43,812 nt of DNA from Limenecus sp048360435 (GCA_048360435.1 DBGCOP010000013.1:1-43812), one strand, 5' to 3'. Positions 25,054 through 33,773 are shown, numbered from the stretch's first letter. Notes: a model not told the origin generated them from the letters alone. Program-made: numbers and translations.

Positions 25054-26597
25054 TTCCAGTATCTCCAGCCTTGAAGGTAATAATCAAGGATGGCAGGTTT
25101 GTCAAGCGTAGAGAATTTTATATTCTTTCTGACAATATCTTTCTCGATAACAAATGCTTTCTTGAATGTTTCTTTGTCCAAATATTTTGTTGTAACATCA
25201 AGCTTGAATTTGTCTAAATCATATTTCACATTGGACGCCATTACAAAGCCCCAATCACCAAATGAAGGCACATATACGTGATAAGGATAAGTATACTTAA
25301 ACCCTGCCGCTTTAAGTGTCTCATTCACGCACCAGTAAGCCTCTGATGAAAAATAAGGACTTGTTGACTGCGAAACAACCAGACCTTCTTTGGACAGCTT
25401 TTTCTTAACTAACTTGTAGAATTCTCTGCTGTATAGTCTTGCAAGAGAAGAATTATTCGGATCAGGCAAATCAATTATTATTACATCAAAAAATTTGTCT
25501 GAATTTTCCACATACTTAAACGCATCAGAATTAACTATATGTACTTTCGGGTTTAAAAAACTTCCCTCATTCATTTCTTTGACAATACGGTTTTCACGTG
25601 CAAGATTCGTCATCTCTTCATCTAAATCGACAACCGTGATATTTTGAACATCTTTATATTTCAACAGTTCACGTGCGGCAAGCCCGTCTCCTCCACCAAG
25701 AACAAGAATATTTTCTCTGTGTTTTGCAAGCGACATAGGCACATGAATCAACAATTCATGGTATCTGTGTTCATCAACAGAAGAAAACTGAACGTTTCCG
25801 TCAATAAAAAGTCTGATATCTTCTTTGTTGCGAGTCATAACAAGTTTTTGATATTTAGTTTGTTTTGAAAAAATCACTCTATCATCAAAAATATTATTTT
25901 CCCAATATTTCATAAGACTCTTTGAACAAACAAAACCTCCTGCCAGAAGCAGAAATATCAATAACGCAGAAGCTCTGAGTTTTGCTCTTCTTTTGAAGGT
26001 AATCTTGTCTTTAAACCAGTAAAAATTAATGACACCGACCAGAAGATTCAAAAGACCTGCAAAAATTGAGCTTTCAAAAATCCCCATTAAAGGCAGAAGC
26101 AAAAACGGAAAAGCCAGTGTTGCGATGAATGCGCCGAGATAATCCAGAGAAAGCACATTAGAAATATTGTTTCTCAAATCATAATATTTCTCCATAATCC
26201 TTGTCAAAAGGGGAATCTCAAGCCCGATTAGAGCGCCGATTATCATTATCAAAATGAACATGACAGGATAATAAACAGGCTCGCACATATATGAAAAATA
26301 CAAAATCGGAACGCAAAGCCCACCGACAATTGCAAGAATTATCTCAATAAGAATAAACCAATAGATGAGATTGCTCTTTACAATCCTTGAAGCAAGCGTC
26401 CCCAGACCCATTGCAGTCATTGTAAGCCCAATGACAAGAGAAAACTGCTTTATACTGTCTCCCAAAAAATATGAAGACACGCTTCCTATCAAAAGTTCAT
26501 ATATAATTGTACAAAATCCGACAACAAAAACAGACAGCAAAAGAATTAAAGACTCTTTTGAAGTCAGAACTTTCTTCTCATTTATATTATTTTCCAC
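25050..26597 (-). CDS. speE: Membrane-embedded spermidine synthase-like aminopropyltransferase
   Basis: A 515-residue fusion of about seven membrane helices (residues 15-235) with a cytoplasmic spermidine-synthase domain (about 240-515). The latter has DEHRYHELL (275-283), GGGDG (301-305), VVDLDEE and the active-site IIIDLPDP (373-380). Ordinary SpeE uses decarboxylated SAM to add aminopropyl groups to putrescine; long membrane versions are known in PspA/DUF350-type clusters, where the acceptor is unclear. It starts with GTG after GAGG and is the last gene of a seven-gene minus-strand operon. No SpeD (SAM decarboxylase) is in the window, so the aminopropyl donor must come from elsewhere or the substrate differs. 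Confidence 0.9.
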   Translation of the reverse strand: MENNINEKKVLTSKESLILLLSVFVVGFCTIIYELLIGSVSSYFLGDSIKQFSLVIGLTMTAMGLGTLASRIVKSNLIYWFILIEIILAIVGGLCVPILYFSYMCEPVYYPVMFILIMIIGALIGLEIPLLTRIMEKYYDLRNNISNVLSLDYLGAFIATLAFPFLLLPLMGIFESSIFAGLLNLLVGVINFYWFKDKITFKRRAKLRASALLIFLLLAGGFVCSKSLMKYWENNIFDDRVIFSKQTKYQKLVMTRNKEDIRLFIDGNVQFSSVDEHRYHELLIHVPMSLAKHRENILVLGGGDGLAARELLKYKDVQNITVVDLDEEMTNLARENRIVKEMNEGSFLNPKVHIVNSDAFKYVENSDKFFDVIIIDLPDPNNSSLARLYSREFYKLVKKKLSKEGLVVSQSTSPYFSSEAYWCVNETLKAAGFKYTYPYHVYVPSFGDWGFVMASNVKYDLDKFKLDVTTKYLDKETFKKAFVIEKDIVRKNIKFSTLDKPAILDYYLQGWRYWN

Positions 26598-26841
26598 CGC
26601 TTAAACCTCTTTGAGAGAATCTGTTGCCGCCCACACTGTTTTCTCTGTTAGACGGATAATAGCTTTCATCATAGTTTCTTACATACCACCAGGAATGATA
26701 ATGAGTGCGGTGATAACCGCCATAACCCGGATAGCCGTAGCCTTTTTGTGCAACATTAAAACAAGCAAAATAAATTACAGCCAAAACTATGATAAGGCAG
26801 ATATAAATTATAAACTCAAAACCTTTATCTTTATTAGTCAT
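26587..26841 (-). CDS. Small single-pass membrane protein with a Tyr/His/Gly-rich tail
   Basis: An 84-residue protein with one membrane helix (about 9-29). A tail rich in Tyr, Gly and His follows (GYGYPGYGGYHRTHYHSWWY), ending in SVGGNRFSQRGLSGGK. Gly/Arg/Ser C-termini of this kind are seen in small proteins next to PspA- and DUF4178-type genes, but I do not recognise a named family. Its ends overlap both neighbours by about 8-11 bases, so it is firmly part of the operon. ATG at 26841 is chosen; a GTG sits just before it. Probable envelope component. Confidence 0.75.
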   Translation of the reverse strand: MTNKDKGFEFIIYICLIIVLAVIYFACFNVAQKGYGYPGYGGYHRTHYHSWWYVRNYDESYYPSNRENSVGGNRFSQRGLSGGK

Positions 26842-27436
26842 CACTCATCTCTTCCAATTTTTCATTAATAACAGTTATTTTTTCATGTATCCAGCTTCTG
26901 TTCAACATGCAGAACAAAATCATTACTATAAAAAGAAATATCGAACCGACCTGAGAGTGTGCAACATAACTGCCTTTCACAAGCTGCAAAGTAATTGAAA
27001 TATTGTGCATATTGTTTTCATCCGTATGGAATTGAACATAATACGTGCCTTTTTCTTTAAAAGTCAAATATGCAGTCATATTTCTTTCCGATTCAGACCA
27101 ATAACCGTCAGAATCATAGCCTGACTCATGCCACAAGTCCTTTCCGAATTCATAAAGTGTGTCTTTGTCTTCATCTAAAACTTCACCTGATATGTAACTG
27201 CTTGTGTTATCTCCGTTAAAATGAGCCTTAATTTTGTAAATTTTAGGTTTATTTGTGATTTTTATAGGTCCGTAAGTCATTCCTTCCGACACAGAATAAT
27301 CTGTTCGCCCCGAAGAAACCGAACTCTGAAGCATAAGTGAAGTAATAAAGCATATTATACAGAAAATAGTGACTATCAGCATAATATTGTTATAAAAAAA
27401 CTTATCTTTTAATTTTTGTTGAGGTCTGATTAACAT
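26834..27436 (-). CDS. Two-helix membrane protein with an extracytoplasmic beta domain
   Basis: A 200-residue protein with a membrane helix near residues 18-37 and another near 163-181. The roughly 120 residues between them are beta-rich and would face the periplasm (KIYKIKAHFNGDNTSSYISG, YLTFKEKGTYYVQFHTDEN). The pattern of alternating strands with a KGTYYVQF segment resembles small jelly-roll or DUF4178-operon sensor domains, but I cannot name the family. AAGGAAA precedes the ATG. It sits between DUF350-like and small-membrane-protein genes, and a role in sensing or stabilising the membrane is an inference from context only. Confidence 0.78.
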   Translation of the reverse strand: MLIRPQQKLKDKFFYNNIMLIVTIFCIICFITSLMLQSSVSSGRTDYSVSEGMTYGPIKITNKPKIYKIKAHFNGDNTSSYISGEVLDEDKDTLYEFGKDLWHESGYDSDGYWSESERNMTAYLTFKEKGTYYVQFHTDENNMHNISITLQLVKGSYVAHSQVGSIFLFIVMILFCMLNRSWIHEKITVINEKLEEMSDD

Positions 27437-27446
27437 AAATCTTTCC

Positions 27447-28319
27447 TTAAATTGTTACTGTGAAATCAACCATGAAGAATACAAGAAGTGCAAAGCATGT
27501 TATGCAGGTAAACTCAATTAACCCGGCAGCAACATTGTTTTTCTTGATTTCTTTATTGATGTCTATTACCTTTACTATAAAATTGCCCAAAATAAACCTG
27601 ACTGTCGGAAGCATAAGCAAGATAGCAGACAGGTCTATGAAATATGTAATCAAACTGCTTTTCCAGCCTGCAACATCCCCCAAAGTCGCTTTCATAAGAA
27701 TAATACCTATTGCAATAATGTTACCGGCAAGCGCAATTCCGACAGCATAATTGTCATTTTCCAGTTCATCATGAATCGAATAAGGAGTGAGCCAATCGTA
27801 TATTCGCAAAAATATGAACATAAAACAAACACTCAAAATGTAATAGAAAACAGAAGAAAGAATTCCGCCCACTTCACCGTTCACACAGGCTGCAATGATC
27901 AAGCCGTGTGCAACGTAAAAACCGAAATATACTGCGGCAGTACCAATGTTTTTGTCCTGTAAAAGCTCCTTGGCATTATCAAATCGGTTAAGCATTATCT
28001 TTCTTGTAACAAATCCTGACAATGTCATTAAAATAATACCGACAATTGCATACGCCATATACATAATCAAATCAAGCCTGAAAGATTTTGCACCGGGTCC
28101 GACAAAAGCCCCGACAAGAATAAACGCCATACCAATCATGTAACCGCAAAAAGCAATAATTGCAGTATAATTTCCGTCTTTTACCTCTTTTTCCGGCTTA
28201 AACAATGAAAATTTGTCAAACATGAATTTTGACAAAAACAACATTATACAAGAAACCGCAAGATAAATTATACTTTGAACAACAGCATTGTTCCCAATTT
28301 CTGCCAAACTTATGCTCAT
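27447..28319 (-). CDS. DUF350-like (YjfL) multi-pass membrane protein
   Basis: A 290-residue protein with about eight membrane helices in two related halves. Each half carries the DUF350 pattern of a polar NxxAaI motif entering a glycine-rich helix: GNYTAIIAFCGYMIGMAFIL (about 48-67) and NDNYAVGIALAGNIIAIGII (about 185-204). A third partial copy, KNNVAAGLIEFTCI, is near 268. DUF350 proteins have no proven activity; they recur beside PspA, DUF4178 and spermidine-synthase-like genes, as here. AGGAG lies just before the ATG, 8 bases after the DUF4178-like gene. A channel or lipid-perturbation role is speculative. Confidence 0.85.
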   Translation of the reverse strand: MSISLAEIGNNAVVQSIIYLAVSCIMLFLSKFMFDKFSLFKPEKEVKDGNYTAIIAFCGYMIGMAFILVGAFVGPGAKSFRLDLIMYMAYAIVGIILMTLSGFVTRKIMLNRFDNAKELLQDKNIGTAAVYFGFYVAHGLIIAACVNGEVGGILSSVFYYILSVCFMFIFLRIYDWLTPYSIHDELENDNYAVGIALAGNIIAIGIILMKATLGDVAGWKSSLITYFIDLSAILLMLPTVRFILGNFIVKVIDINKEIKKNNVAAGLIEFTCITCFALLVFFMVDFTVTI

Positions 28320-28327
28320 AAAAACTC

Positions 28328-28990
28328 CTAACCTTCGTTATTTCTTAAAACAGTAACCTGAGACGGGCGCATCTTTTGTGAAATATAAACTTCGTAATCA
28401 TTTTCATTCCATTTTTCTACGCTCAAAATTCTGTTTCCTTTAACAAAATCCCAGTAATATAACTTTTCAGGTTTTGAATCATCACAGAATCTGTAAAAAA
28501 CAGCATCTCCCGAATCCTGATATGTATATCCAAAAACATCACCTGATTCGTTATCATCAATAATCTCAAGCATTTCAGGCGTTGTATAAACATCTTGAAG
28601 TTTCATTTTTTTCAAGACTACACTGACAGTGGTTTCATCATCATCTTCAACTTCAACCCAGACTTTTTCATCAGAACCGTCATCACACTCAAGTTCAAAC
28701 CAGGAAAAATCACCCTCTTGATAAAGATGCTTTGCAATAACTTTTAGTGTCATATCCTTAAAATCATCTCCAACACCTCTGAGTTCAAAAACACCGCCTC
28801 TTTCAAGGTTGACAACATGAGGAGCCTGTTCGGGAACTTTGTTCAAATTTTCTTTTATTGACTTATTTCTCATAATGATTGCCCATGCAACCACCGCACC
28901 GAGGATGAGAAATATAACATTAAACCCGATAGTGGGAATTAATACCATAATTACTATAAATAAAATGATAAGCGCTATTGCTAATTGCAT
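28328..28990 (-). CDS. DUF4178-like protein with N-terminal membrane hairpin
   Basis: A 220-residue protein. Residues 1-45 form two membrane helices; the soluble rest has the DUF4178 look: a Gly-containing start (GGVFELRGVGDDFKDMTLKV), WFELECDDGSDEKVWVEVED and a repeated beta pattern ending YYWDFVKGNRILSVEKW. DUF4178 is an uncharacterised domain found mainly with DUF350, PspA and spermidine-synthase genes. AGGAG precedes the ATG. It directly follows pspA (18-base gap). The family call rests on the W-F-E-L/W-v-E-x-D pattern and on context, not on an alignment. Confidence 0.8.
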   Translation of the reverse strand: MQLAIALIILFIVIMVLIPTIGFNVIFLILGAVVAWAIIMRNKSIKENLNKVPEQAPHVVNLERGGVFELRGVGDDFKDMTLKVIAKHLYQEGDFSWFELECDDGSDEKVWVEVEDDDETTVSVVLKKMKLQDVYTTPEMLEIIDDNESGDVFGYTYQDSGDAVFYRFCDDSKPEKLYYWDFVKGNRILSVEKWNENDYEVYISQKMRPSQVTVLRNNEG

Positions 28991-29008
28991 AAAAACTCCT
29001 GTCTGTTA

Positions 29009-29782
29009 TTACTCTTCAAGTTGATTTTTTTGTTCTGCAAGATTGTCCTGCTCTGAATTTACAGATTCAGAAGACTTGTCTGTCAGCATCTTAGCTTTCA
29101 ACTCGGACAATGCAGCCTGCACATCAGGAGAAGCTGAAGTTCCGATTGCTGCATTGATTTCTTTGTCAATATCCGTTTCTATACTTTCCATAGAACCGTA
29201 TGCCTCGGCCAGAGCTTCTTCTTCATTGATTTTATTCTTCATTTCTTCAAGCATTCCGGCAGTGCTGTCTGAACTCATAGACACAAGCTGCTGGTTGATT
29301 TTCTTAGAAGAAACAGCCACTGTGTGACGGGCTTTGAGAGTTTTGAGCTGGCTTTCCCAGTTTTTAATCTGTTCTTTGAGTTTAGCAATTTTATTTTCAA
29401 ACTGCTTAATCATCATGTTATATTTTTCAAGCGAACTTTTAAGCTGTGCTGCCGCTTGAAGAGCTTCCTGTTTCTTGTTCAAAGCTTCTGAAGCAAGTCT
29501 GTCAGCTTCGGCAGGATCCAAAGCACCGCTTTGAGCATTTTTCAAAAGAGCCATTGCCTTATTTTCGTAATCTTGAGCTATTTGTTTCTTTTCTTCAAGC
29601 TCTCTTTTTGTCGAAATAGCAATTGCTTTGACCTCGGCAAGCCCTTTCAAACTGTTGTCAAAATCAACTTTCAGATCCCTGATGCCCTGTTCAGCCAATT
29701 TTATAGGGTCTTCGAACCTTGATACAATTGAGTGTAAAGTCGCCTGTATAACCTTAAACAATCTTTCCAATAAACCTGCCAT
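29009..29782 (-). CDS. pspA: PspA/IM30 (Vipp1) family membrane-remodelling protein
   Basis: An ESCRT-III-related coiled-coil protein that polymerises on stressed membranes. The N-terminal amphipathic helix (MAGLLERLFKVIQATLHSIV) starts at the ATG at 29782 behind GGAG. The diagnostic FEDPIKLAEQGIRDL follows, then long helices to about 190. The C-terminal 45 residues (Ser/Glu/Asn/Gln-rich) resemble the linker and tail of Vipp1-like forms, but the last helix is not conserved to my eye. Length of 257 fits the family. It follows a J-domain gene by 18 bases and leads DUF4178 and DUF350 genes; that placement supports an envelope-stress role. Confidence 0.95.
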   Translation of the reverse strand: MAGLLERLFKVIQATLHSIVSRFEDPIKLAEQGIRDLKVDFDNSLKGLAEVKAIAISTKRELEEKKQIAQDYENKAMALLKNAQSGALDPAEADRLASEALNKKQEALQAAAQLKSSLEKYNMMIKQFENKIAKLKEQIKNWESQLKTLKARHTVAVSSKKINQQLVSMSSDSTAGMLEEMKNKINEEEALAEAYGSMESIETDIDKEINAAIGTSASPDVQAALSELKAKMLTDKSSESVNSEQDNLAEQKNQLEE

Positions 29783-29800
29783 TAAAAACTCCAATCTATT

Positions 29801-30172
29801 TTATTTGTTATATTTTTCTTCAAAATAATTGTAAGCCATATTGAGCTTTTTAACAACATCCTGAGCAATTGCGAGTTTTTTTTCATTTCCGTAAAATTTA
29901 TCAGGATGATATTTTTTCAAAAGTCTTTTATAAGATGACTTTATTTCATCAAAACCAGCACCAAACGGCAGCTCAAGATTCGCATAATATTCTTTTTCAA
30001 GCGAATTTTCAGGCCGCTTCACTTCAACAGCTTCTTCGAATTCCTCATCAAATTTTTGAGCATCAAATTCCGGATTGAAATTTTCAAAACTTGAATTTTC
30101 AAAATTTCTTGAATTAATATTGCTTCTTACTATATTTTTTATTCTTTTAAATAATCCCAACTTATTATCCAA
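29801..30172 (-). CDS. J-domain protein at the head of the psp operon
   Basis: A 123-residue protein with a C-terminal J domain (about 62-122), including HPD in LLKKYHPDKFYGNEKK. The N-terminal 60 residues are basic, then acidic and unstructured (FNPEFDAQKFDEEFEEAVEV). There is no membrane helix or zinc finger, so it is a class-C J-protein that would recruit DnaK to a specific client. It starts at TTG; no better Met lies before the domain. It is first in the seven-gene operon, directly before pspA. A dedicated J-protein/Vipp1 pair is known in chloroplasts (CDJ2 with VIPP1), which makes PspA the natural candidate client here. That function is inferred. Confidence 0.9.
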   Translation of the reverse strand: MDNKLGLFKRIKNIVRSNINSRNFENSSFENFNPEFDAQKFDEEFEEAVEVKRPENSLEKEYYANLELPFGAGFDEIKSSYKRLLKKYHPDKFYGNEKKLAIAQDVVKKLNMAYNYFEEKYNK

Positions 30173-30191
30173 AAAACTAATTTAACCACAC

Positions 30192-30197
30192 ATTATA
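30192..30197 (-). promoter_or_regulatory. Candidate -10 of the J-domain/pspA operon
   Basis: TATAAT on the minus strand lies 19 bases before the TTG start of the first gene. The divergent 240-base gap to rny is otherwise AT-rich. It shows no sigma-54 (GG-N10-GC) element of the enterobacterial pspA type, so control is probably by a different route. Confidence 0.4.
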
Positions 30198-30411
30198 ATA
30201 TTAAATTTTTCAAGGGTTTTCAAGTTTTTTCTTTTAAAAATACAAAATATATGATACTATTATCTTAGTTTAGTATAAAGAATAAATTATTTTTATATGA
30301 ATTAAATATCAAAATTCAAACTTGAATAAAATCACCCGAATATGCTTATGAAAATGAGCATGTGAGGTTATATGTATATATAGAATAATGAGGTATAGGA
30401 CAATCGAAACA

Positions 30412-31941
30412 ATGGATTTATCAATCGCACTTTTAATAATTGCCCTTGTCGCTATTGCAGGTCTCATAGGACTTTCTGTTGTAATGTGGCAAAAGAAAAA
30501 AACAGTGCAGGAGCTTTATGAAAATCTTTCGAAAGAAACTTCAGAAAAAGAAAATCTTTTGAAAAAAGAAGCAATGATACAAGCAAAAGAAGCACTTCAT
30601 GCAGAACGTGAAAAATTTGACGATGAAGTCAGAGAAAGAAGACAAGATCTTCAAAGACAAGAATCTAAGCTTATCAAAAAAGAAGATATGCTTGAAGACA
30701 AAATACAAGAAGCAACTGACAAAGAATCAGCAGCTCAAAGAAAAATGGATGAACTTCTTGAAAAAGAAGACTATCTTGCTGATTTAATTGCTAAACAAAT
30801 CGAAGAAACTGAAAGAATAGCAGGAATGTCTCGTGATGAAGCACGTCATATGCTTATGGAACAGCTAAAGCAGGATCTTCAACAGGAACAAATGCAATTA
30901 ATCAGAGAAAATGAAGCAAAAATCAGAGAAACTGCAAAGCAAACAGCACAGGATATTCTTTCAACAACTATGCAAAGATGCGCAATTGATCAGGTTGTAG
31001 AATCAACCGTTTCAGTTGTAAACCTTCCTTCTGACGAGATGAAAGGAAGAATTATCGGACGAGAAGGAAGGAATATCAGAACTCTTGAAACCCTTACAGG
31101 TGTTGATTTAATTATTGACGACACACCGGAAGCGGTTGTGCTTTCAAGCTTTGACCCCGTAAGACGTGAGATAGCTAAAGTAGCTCTGGAAAAACTCATC
31201 TCAGACGGACGTATCCACCCTGTGAGAATCGAAGAAATGGTGGAAAAAGCTCAGGAAGAAATTGAAGAAAAAATAAAAAAAGAAGGTGAAAACGCAGCTG
31301 TTGATATGGGTGTATTGAACCTTCACAAAGAGTTAATCAAAACACTCGGACGTTTGTATTACAGAACGAGCTATGGCCAAAATGTTTTGAAACACTCGCT
31401 TGAAGTCGGACACATTGCAGGAATGCTTGCCGCAGAATTAGGCGCAAACGTTCAGGTTGCAAAACGTGCAGGGCTTCTCCATGACATAGGCAAGGCAGTC
31501 GACCAAACTCAAGACGGAACACACATTGAGCTTGGTGTTGAGCTTGCAAGACGTTACGGTGAAAAAGAAGAAATTGTTCACGCAATCGAAGCACACCATG
31601 ACGACGTTACAGCAAATACGATTGAAGCAGTTTTGGTAAAACTTGCGGATGCTATATCAGCCGGACGCCCCGGTTCAAGACGTGATACTCTTGAAATTTA
31701 CATCAAAAGACTTAAAAAGATTGAAGAAATTGCATCAAGCTACGACGGAATCAAACAGTCTTTTGCAGTACAAGCGGGACGTGAGGTTAGGATTATCGTC
31801 CAGCCTGACATGTTCGACGATCTGGCAAGCGCAAAGTTAGCCCGTGATATTGCTAAGCGTATTGAAGAAGAACTCGACTATCCGGGTCAAATCAGAGTGA
31901 CAGTAGTACGTGAAATCAGAACAACAGAATTGGCTAAGTAA
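30412..31941 (+). CDS. rny: Ribonuclease Y
   Basis: A membrane-anchored endoribonuclease that starts bulk mRNA decay. An N-terminal helix (about 3-24) precedes a long Glu/Lys coiled coil (25-190), the KH domain (GRIIGREGRNIRTLETLTGVD, positions about 209-229) and an HD nuclease domain with LLHDIGKAVDQ and EAHHDD. About 509 residues from the ATG at 30412, which has AGGACA in front; an in-frame ATG at 30388 with a TATA-rich element before it is the alternative. It leads an operon with ymdB and a PHP gene, the same rny-ymdB order seen in Firmicutes. Confidence 0.97.
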   Translation: MDLSIALLIIALVAIAGLIGLSVVMWQKKKTVQELYENLSKETSEKENLLKKEAMIQAKEALHAEREKFDDEVRERRQDLQRQESKLIKKEDMLEDKIQEATDKESAAQRKMDELLEKEDYLADLIAKQIEETERIAGMSRDEARHMLMEQLKQDLQQEQMQLIRENEAKIRETAKQTAQDILSTTMQRCAIDQVVESTVSVVNLPSDEMKGRIIGREGRNIRTLETLTGVDLIIDDTPEAVVLSSFDPVRREIAKVALEKLISDGRIHPVRIEEMVEKAQEEIEEKIKKEGENAAVDMGVLNLHKELIKTLGRLYYRTSYGQNVLKHSLEVGHIAGMLAAELGANVQVAKRAGLLHDIGKAVDQTQDGTHIELGVELARRYGEKEEIVHAIEAHHDDVTANTIEAVLVKLADAISAGRPGSRRDTLEIYIKRLKKIEEIASSYDGIKQSFAVQAGREVRIIVQPDMFDDLASAKLARDIAKRIEEELDYPGQIRVTVVREIRTTELAK

Positions 31942-31980
31942 CTGCTGTATCGCTTGTGTTTGACCTTTACGCAGGCAAAT

Positions 31981-32808
31981 ATGATACAAAACGAACAAAT
32001 CAAAGTATTATTTATAGGCGACATCGTAGGCCGACCGGGGCGTAATGTTGTAAAACATTATCTGGAAGGCCTGTTGTCGTCTGAAAATAAACCATATGAT
32101 TTTATCATTGCAAATGTAGAAAATGCATCTCATGGCTTCGGACTCACAGAAAAAAATCATAAAGAGCTCGGCGAAATGGGTATAGATTGTTTTACCTCAG
32201 GCAATCATATCTGGGACAAGAAAGACATCTATTCATACATAAACAATTCCGAAAAACTCATCCGCCCGTGGAACTACCCGAAAGGCACATATGGTGTAGG
32301 CCACAGAATTTTTGAAGTAAACAATACAAAAATAGCTGTTTTAAATTTTCTTGGCAGAACCTTTATGACACCTGTTGATTCACCATGGGAAATCATAGAG
32401 AACGAAATCGAAAAAATAAAAGAACTAGCACCCATTGTAATTGTTGATTTTCATGCAGAAGCTACTGCCGAAAAAATCTGTTTCGGCAAATTCTGTTCAG
32501 AATACAAAATTAGTGCTGTTTTAGGCACTCACACTCACGTACAAACTGCGGATGAAAAAATTATAAATAATTACACAGCTTACATATCTGACGCCGGATT
32601 TTGCGGAGCACATGAATCTGTAATAGGAATGGCTTATGAATCTTCTTTGAAACGTCTTGTAACAAGCATTCCGGAAAGATTTGATATTGACGAAAACCCC
32701 GTGTTAGAACTCAATGCGGTAGAGATGAGCTTTGATGCCGTTTCAGGGCAAGCCCAAAGCATAAACAGAATTCAATTTATAAAAAATATTAGTGAGGTAA
32801 CATTATGA
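31981..32808 (+). CDS. ymdB: YmdB-family metallophosphoesterase
   Basis: A 275-residue calcineurin-like phosphodiesterase (TIGR00282 type) with 2',3'-cyclic nucleotide activity known for the Bacillus protein. Metal-binding motifs: LFIGDIVGRPGR, NVENASHGFGL, SGNHIWDKK, VDFHAEATAEK and GTHTHVQTAD. The ATG at 31981 is preferred to an in-frame TTG at 31954 because the protein then begins near the first metal motif. It lies 39 bases after rny and 15 before the PHP gene. Adjacency to RNase Y suggests a part in mRNA turnover or in controlling biofilm and motility genes. Confidence 0.95.
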   Translation: MIQNEQIKVLFIGDIVGRPGRNVVKHYLEGLLSSENKPYDFIIANVENASHGFGLTEKNHKELGEMGIDCFTSGNHIWDKKDIYSYINNSEKLIRPWNYPKGTYGVGHRIFEVNNTKIAVLNFLGRTFMTPVDSPWEIIENEIEKIKELAPIVIVDFHAEATAEKICFGKFCSEYKISAVLGTHTHVQTADEKIINNYTAYISDAGFCGAHESVIGMAYESSLKRLVTSIPERFDIDENPVLELNAVEMSFDAVSGQAQSINRIQFIKNISEVTL

Positions 32809-32823
32809 TGAAAGGATAGAAAG

Positions 32824-33690
32824 GTGAAAGTCGATTTACACATTCACACAATCTACTCCGACGGAGTTTTTGCTCCGGAGAAGATTGTGGATACTGCTAT
32901 TAGCGCAGGTTTGAATGCTATTGCGATAACAGATCACGATAACGTTCTTGCCTACCCTATTGCTGTTGATTATGCACAAAAAATTGCGCAAGAAACCGGC
33001 AAAAAGCCGCTGGAGATTCTTCCGGGAGTAGAAATCAATACAATCTATAAAAATACGGAAATCCACATACTCGGCTATTTTATGAATCGAGATGACAGCG
33101 ATTTTCAGGAAATGTTAAAATCACAGCAAAAAGCACGTATTGAACAAACAGAAGAAATTATACATCTTTTGAATAAAAAAGAAGGCATTCATATTACATT
33201 CGACAAAATTAAAAGCCTTGTTGCAGAAGGCGGAAGCATAGGCCGCCCGCACATAGCAAAAGCTATTACTCTGGCAGGGGGTACAAACAGTGTAATGGAA
33301 GCATACAATAAATATATAAACAACGATTCTGAAGTTTATGTACAAAGAAAGACAATCTCTCCGCATGAAGCAATAGAAATTATCTATGATGCAGGAGGAA
33401 TCCCTGTCTTTGCCCATCCTTTTGATGTCGAAGATGCAGAAAACCTTATCAAAGAATTTATGCACTACGGCTTAAGAGGTGTGGAAGCTTATCACAGAAA
33501 GCATTCTCCCGCTATGGTTGAATACTATTCCACTATCGCAGAAAAAAACGGGCTGATTATCACGGGAGGTTCGGATTTCCATGCTCCAAATCCGAACAAC
33601 GGTCAGATTATTTTGGGGAAAAACTTTATCCCGGAATGGATTTACGACATGCTGATGAAAGAAAAAAAACAGCTTGATTTAGCTCAATAA
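32824..33690 (+). CDS. PHP-domain phosphoesterase (RNase AM/YciV-like)
   Basis: A 288-residue metal-dependent phosphoesterase. PHP motifs are visible in order: VDLHIHTIYSDG (motif I), ITDHDN (II), LPGVEINT (III), EIHILGYF, GRPHIAKA, VFAHPFD and GGSDFHAPN (IV). The family includes 5'-nucleosidases and RNase AM, which trims RNA 5' ends. The start is a GTG after AAAGGA. Position after rny and ymdB fits an RNA-processing role, an inference. Its last codons and stop lie inside a tandemly duplicated 46-bp unit. Confidence 0.93.
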   Translation: MKVDLHIHTIYSDGVFAPEKIVDTAISAGLNAIAITDHDNVLAYPIAVDYAQKIAQETGKKPLEILPGVEINTIYKNTEIHILGYFMNRDDSDFQEMLKSQQKARIEQTEEIIHLLNKKEGIHITFDKIKSLVAEGGSIGRPHIAKAITLAGGTNSVMEAYNKYINNDSEVYVQRKTISPHEAIEIIYDAGGIPVFAHPFDVEDAENLIKEFMHYGLRGVEAYHRKHSPAMVEYYSTIAEKNGLIITGGSDFHAPNPNNGQIILGKNFIPEWIYDMLMKEKKQLDLAQ

Positions 33691-33757
33691 ACAATGATAA
33701 GGAAGCCCTATAAAACAGCTTGATTTAGCTCGATAGCAATGGTGGGAAAGCTTATAA
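33666..33757. repeat. Imperfect 46-bp tandem duplication over a gene's stop codon
   Basis: The last codons and stop of the PHP gene, beginning AAAACAGCTTGATTTAGCTC at 33666, recur 46 bases later at 33712. The first 20 bases are identical; the rest (CAATGATAAGGAAGCC versus CAATGGTGGGAAAGC) has diverged. The second copy lies just before the pseudopilin gene. Confidence 0.85.
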
Positions 33758-33773
33758 ACAATTGGATAAAAAA

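Noticed and set aside
30173..30411. A sigma-54 promoter for the pspA operon
   Set aside because: No GG-N10-GC element is seen in the divergent gap; only AT-rich -10-like hexamers.
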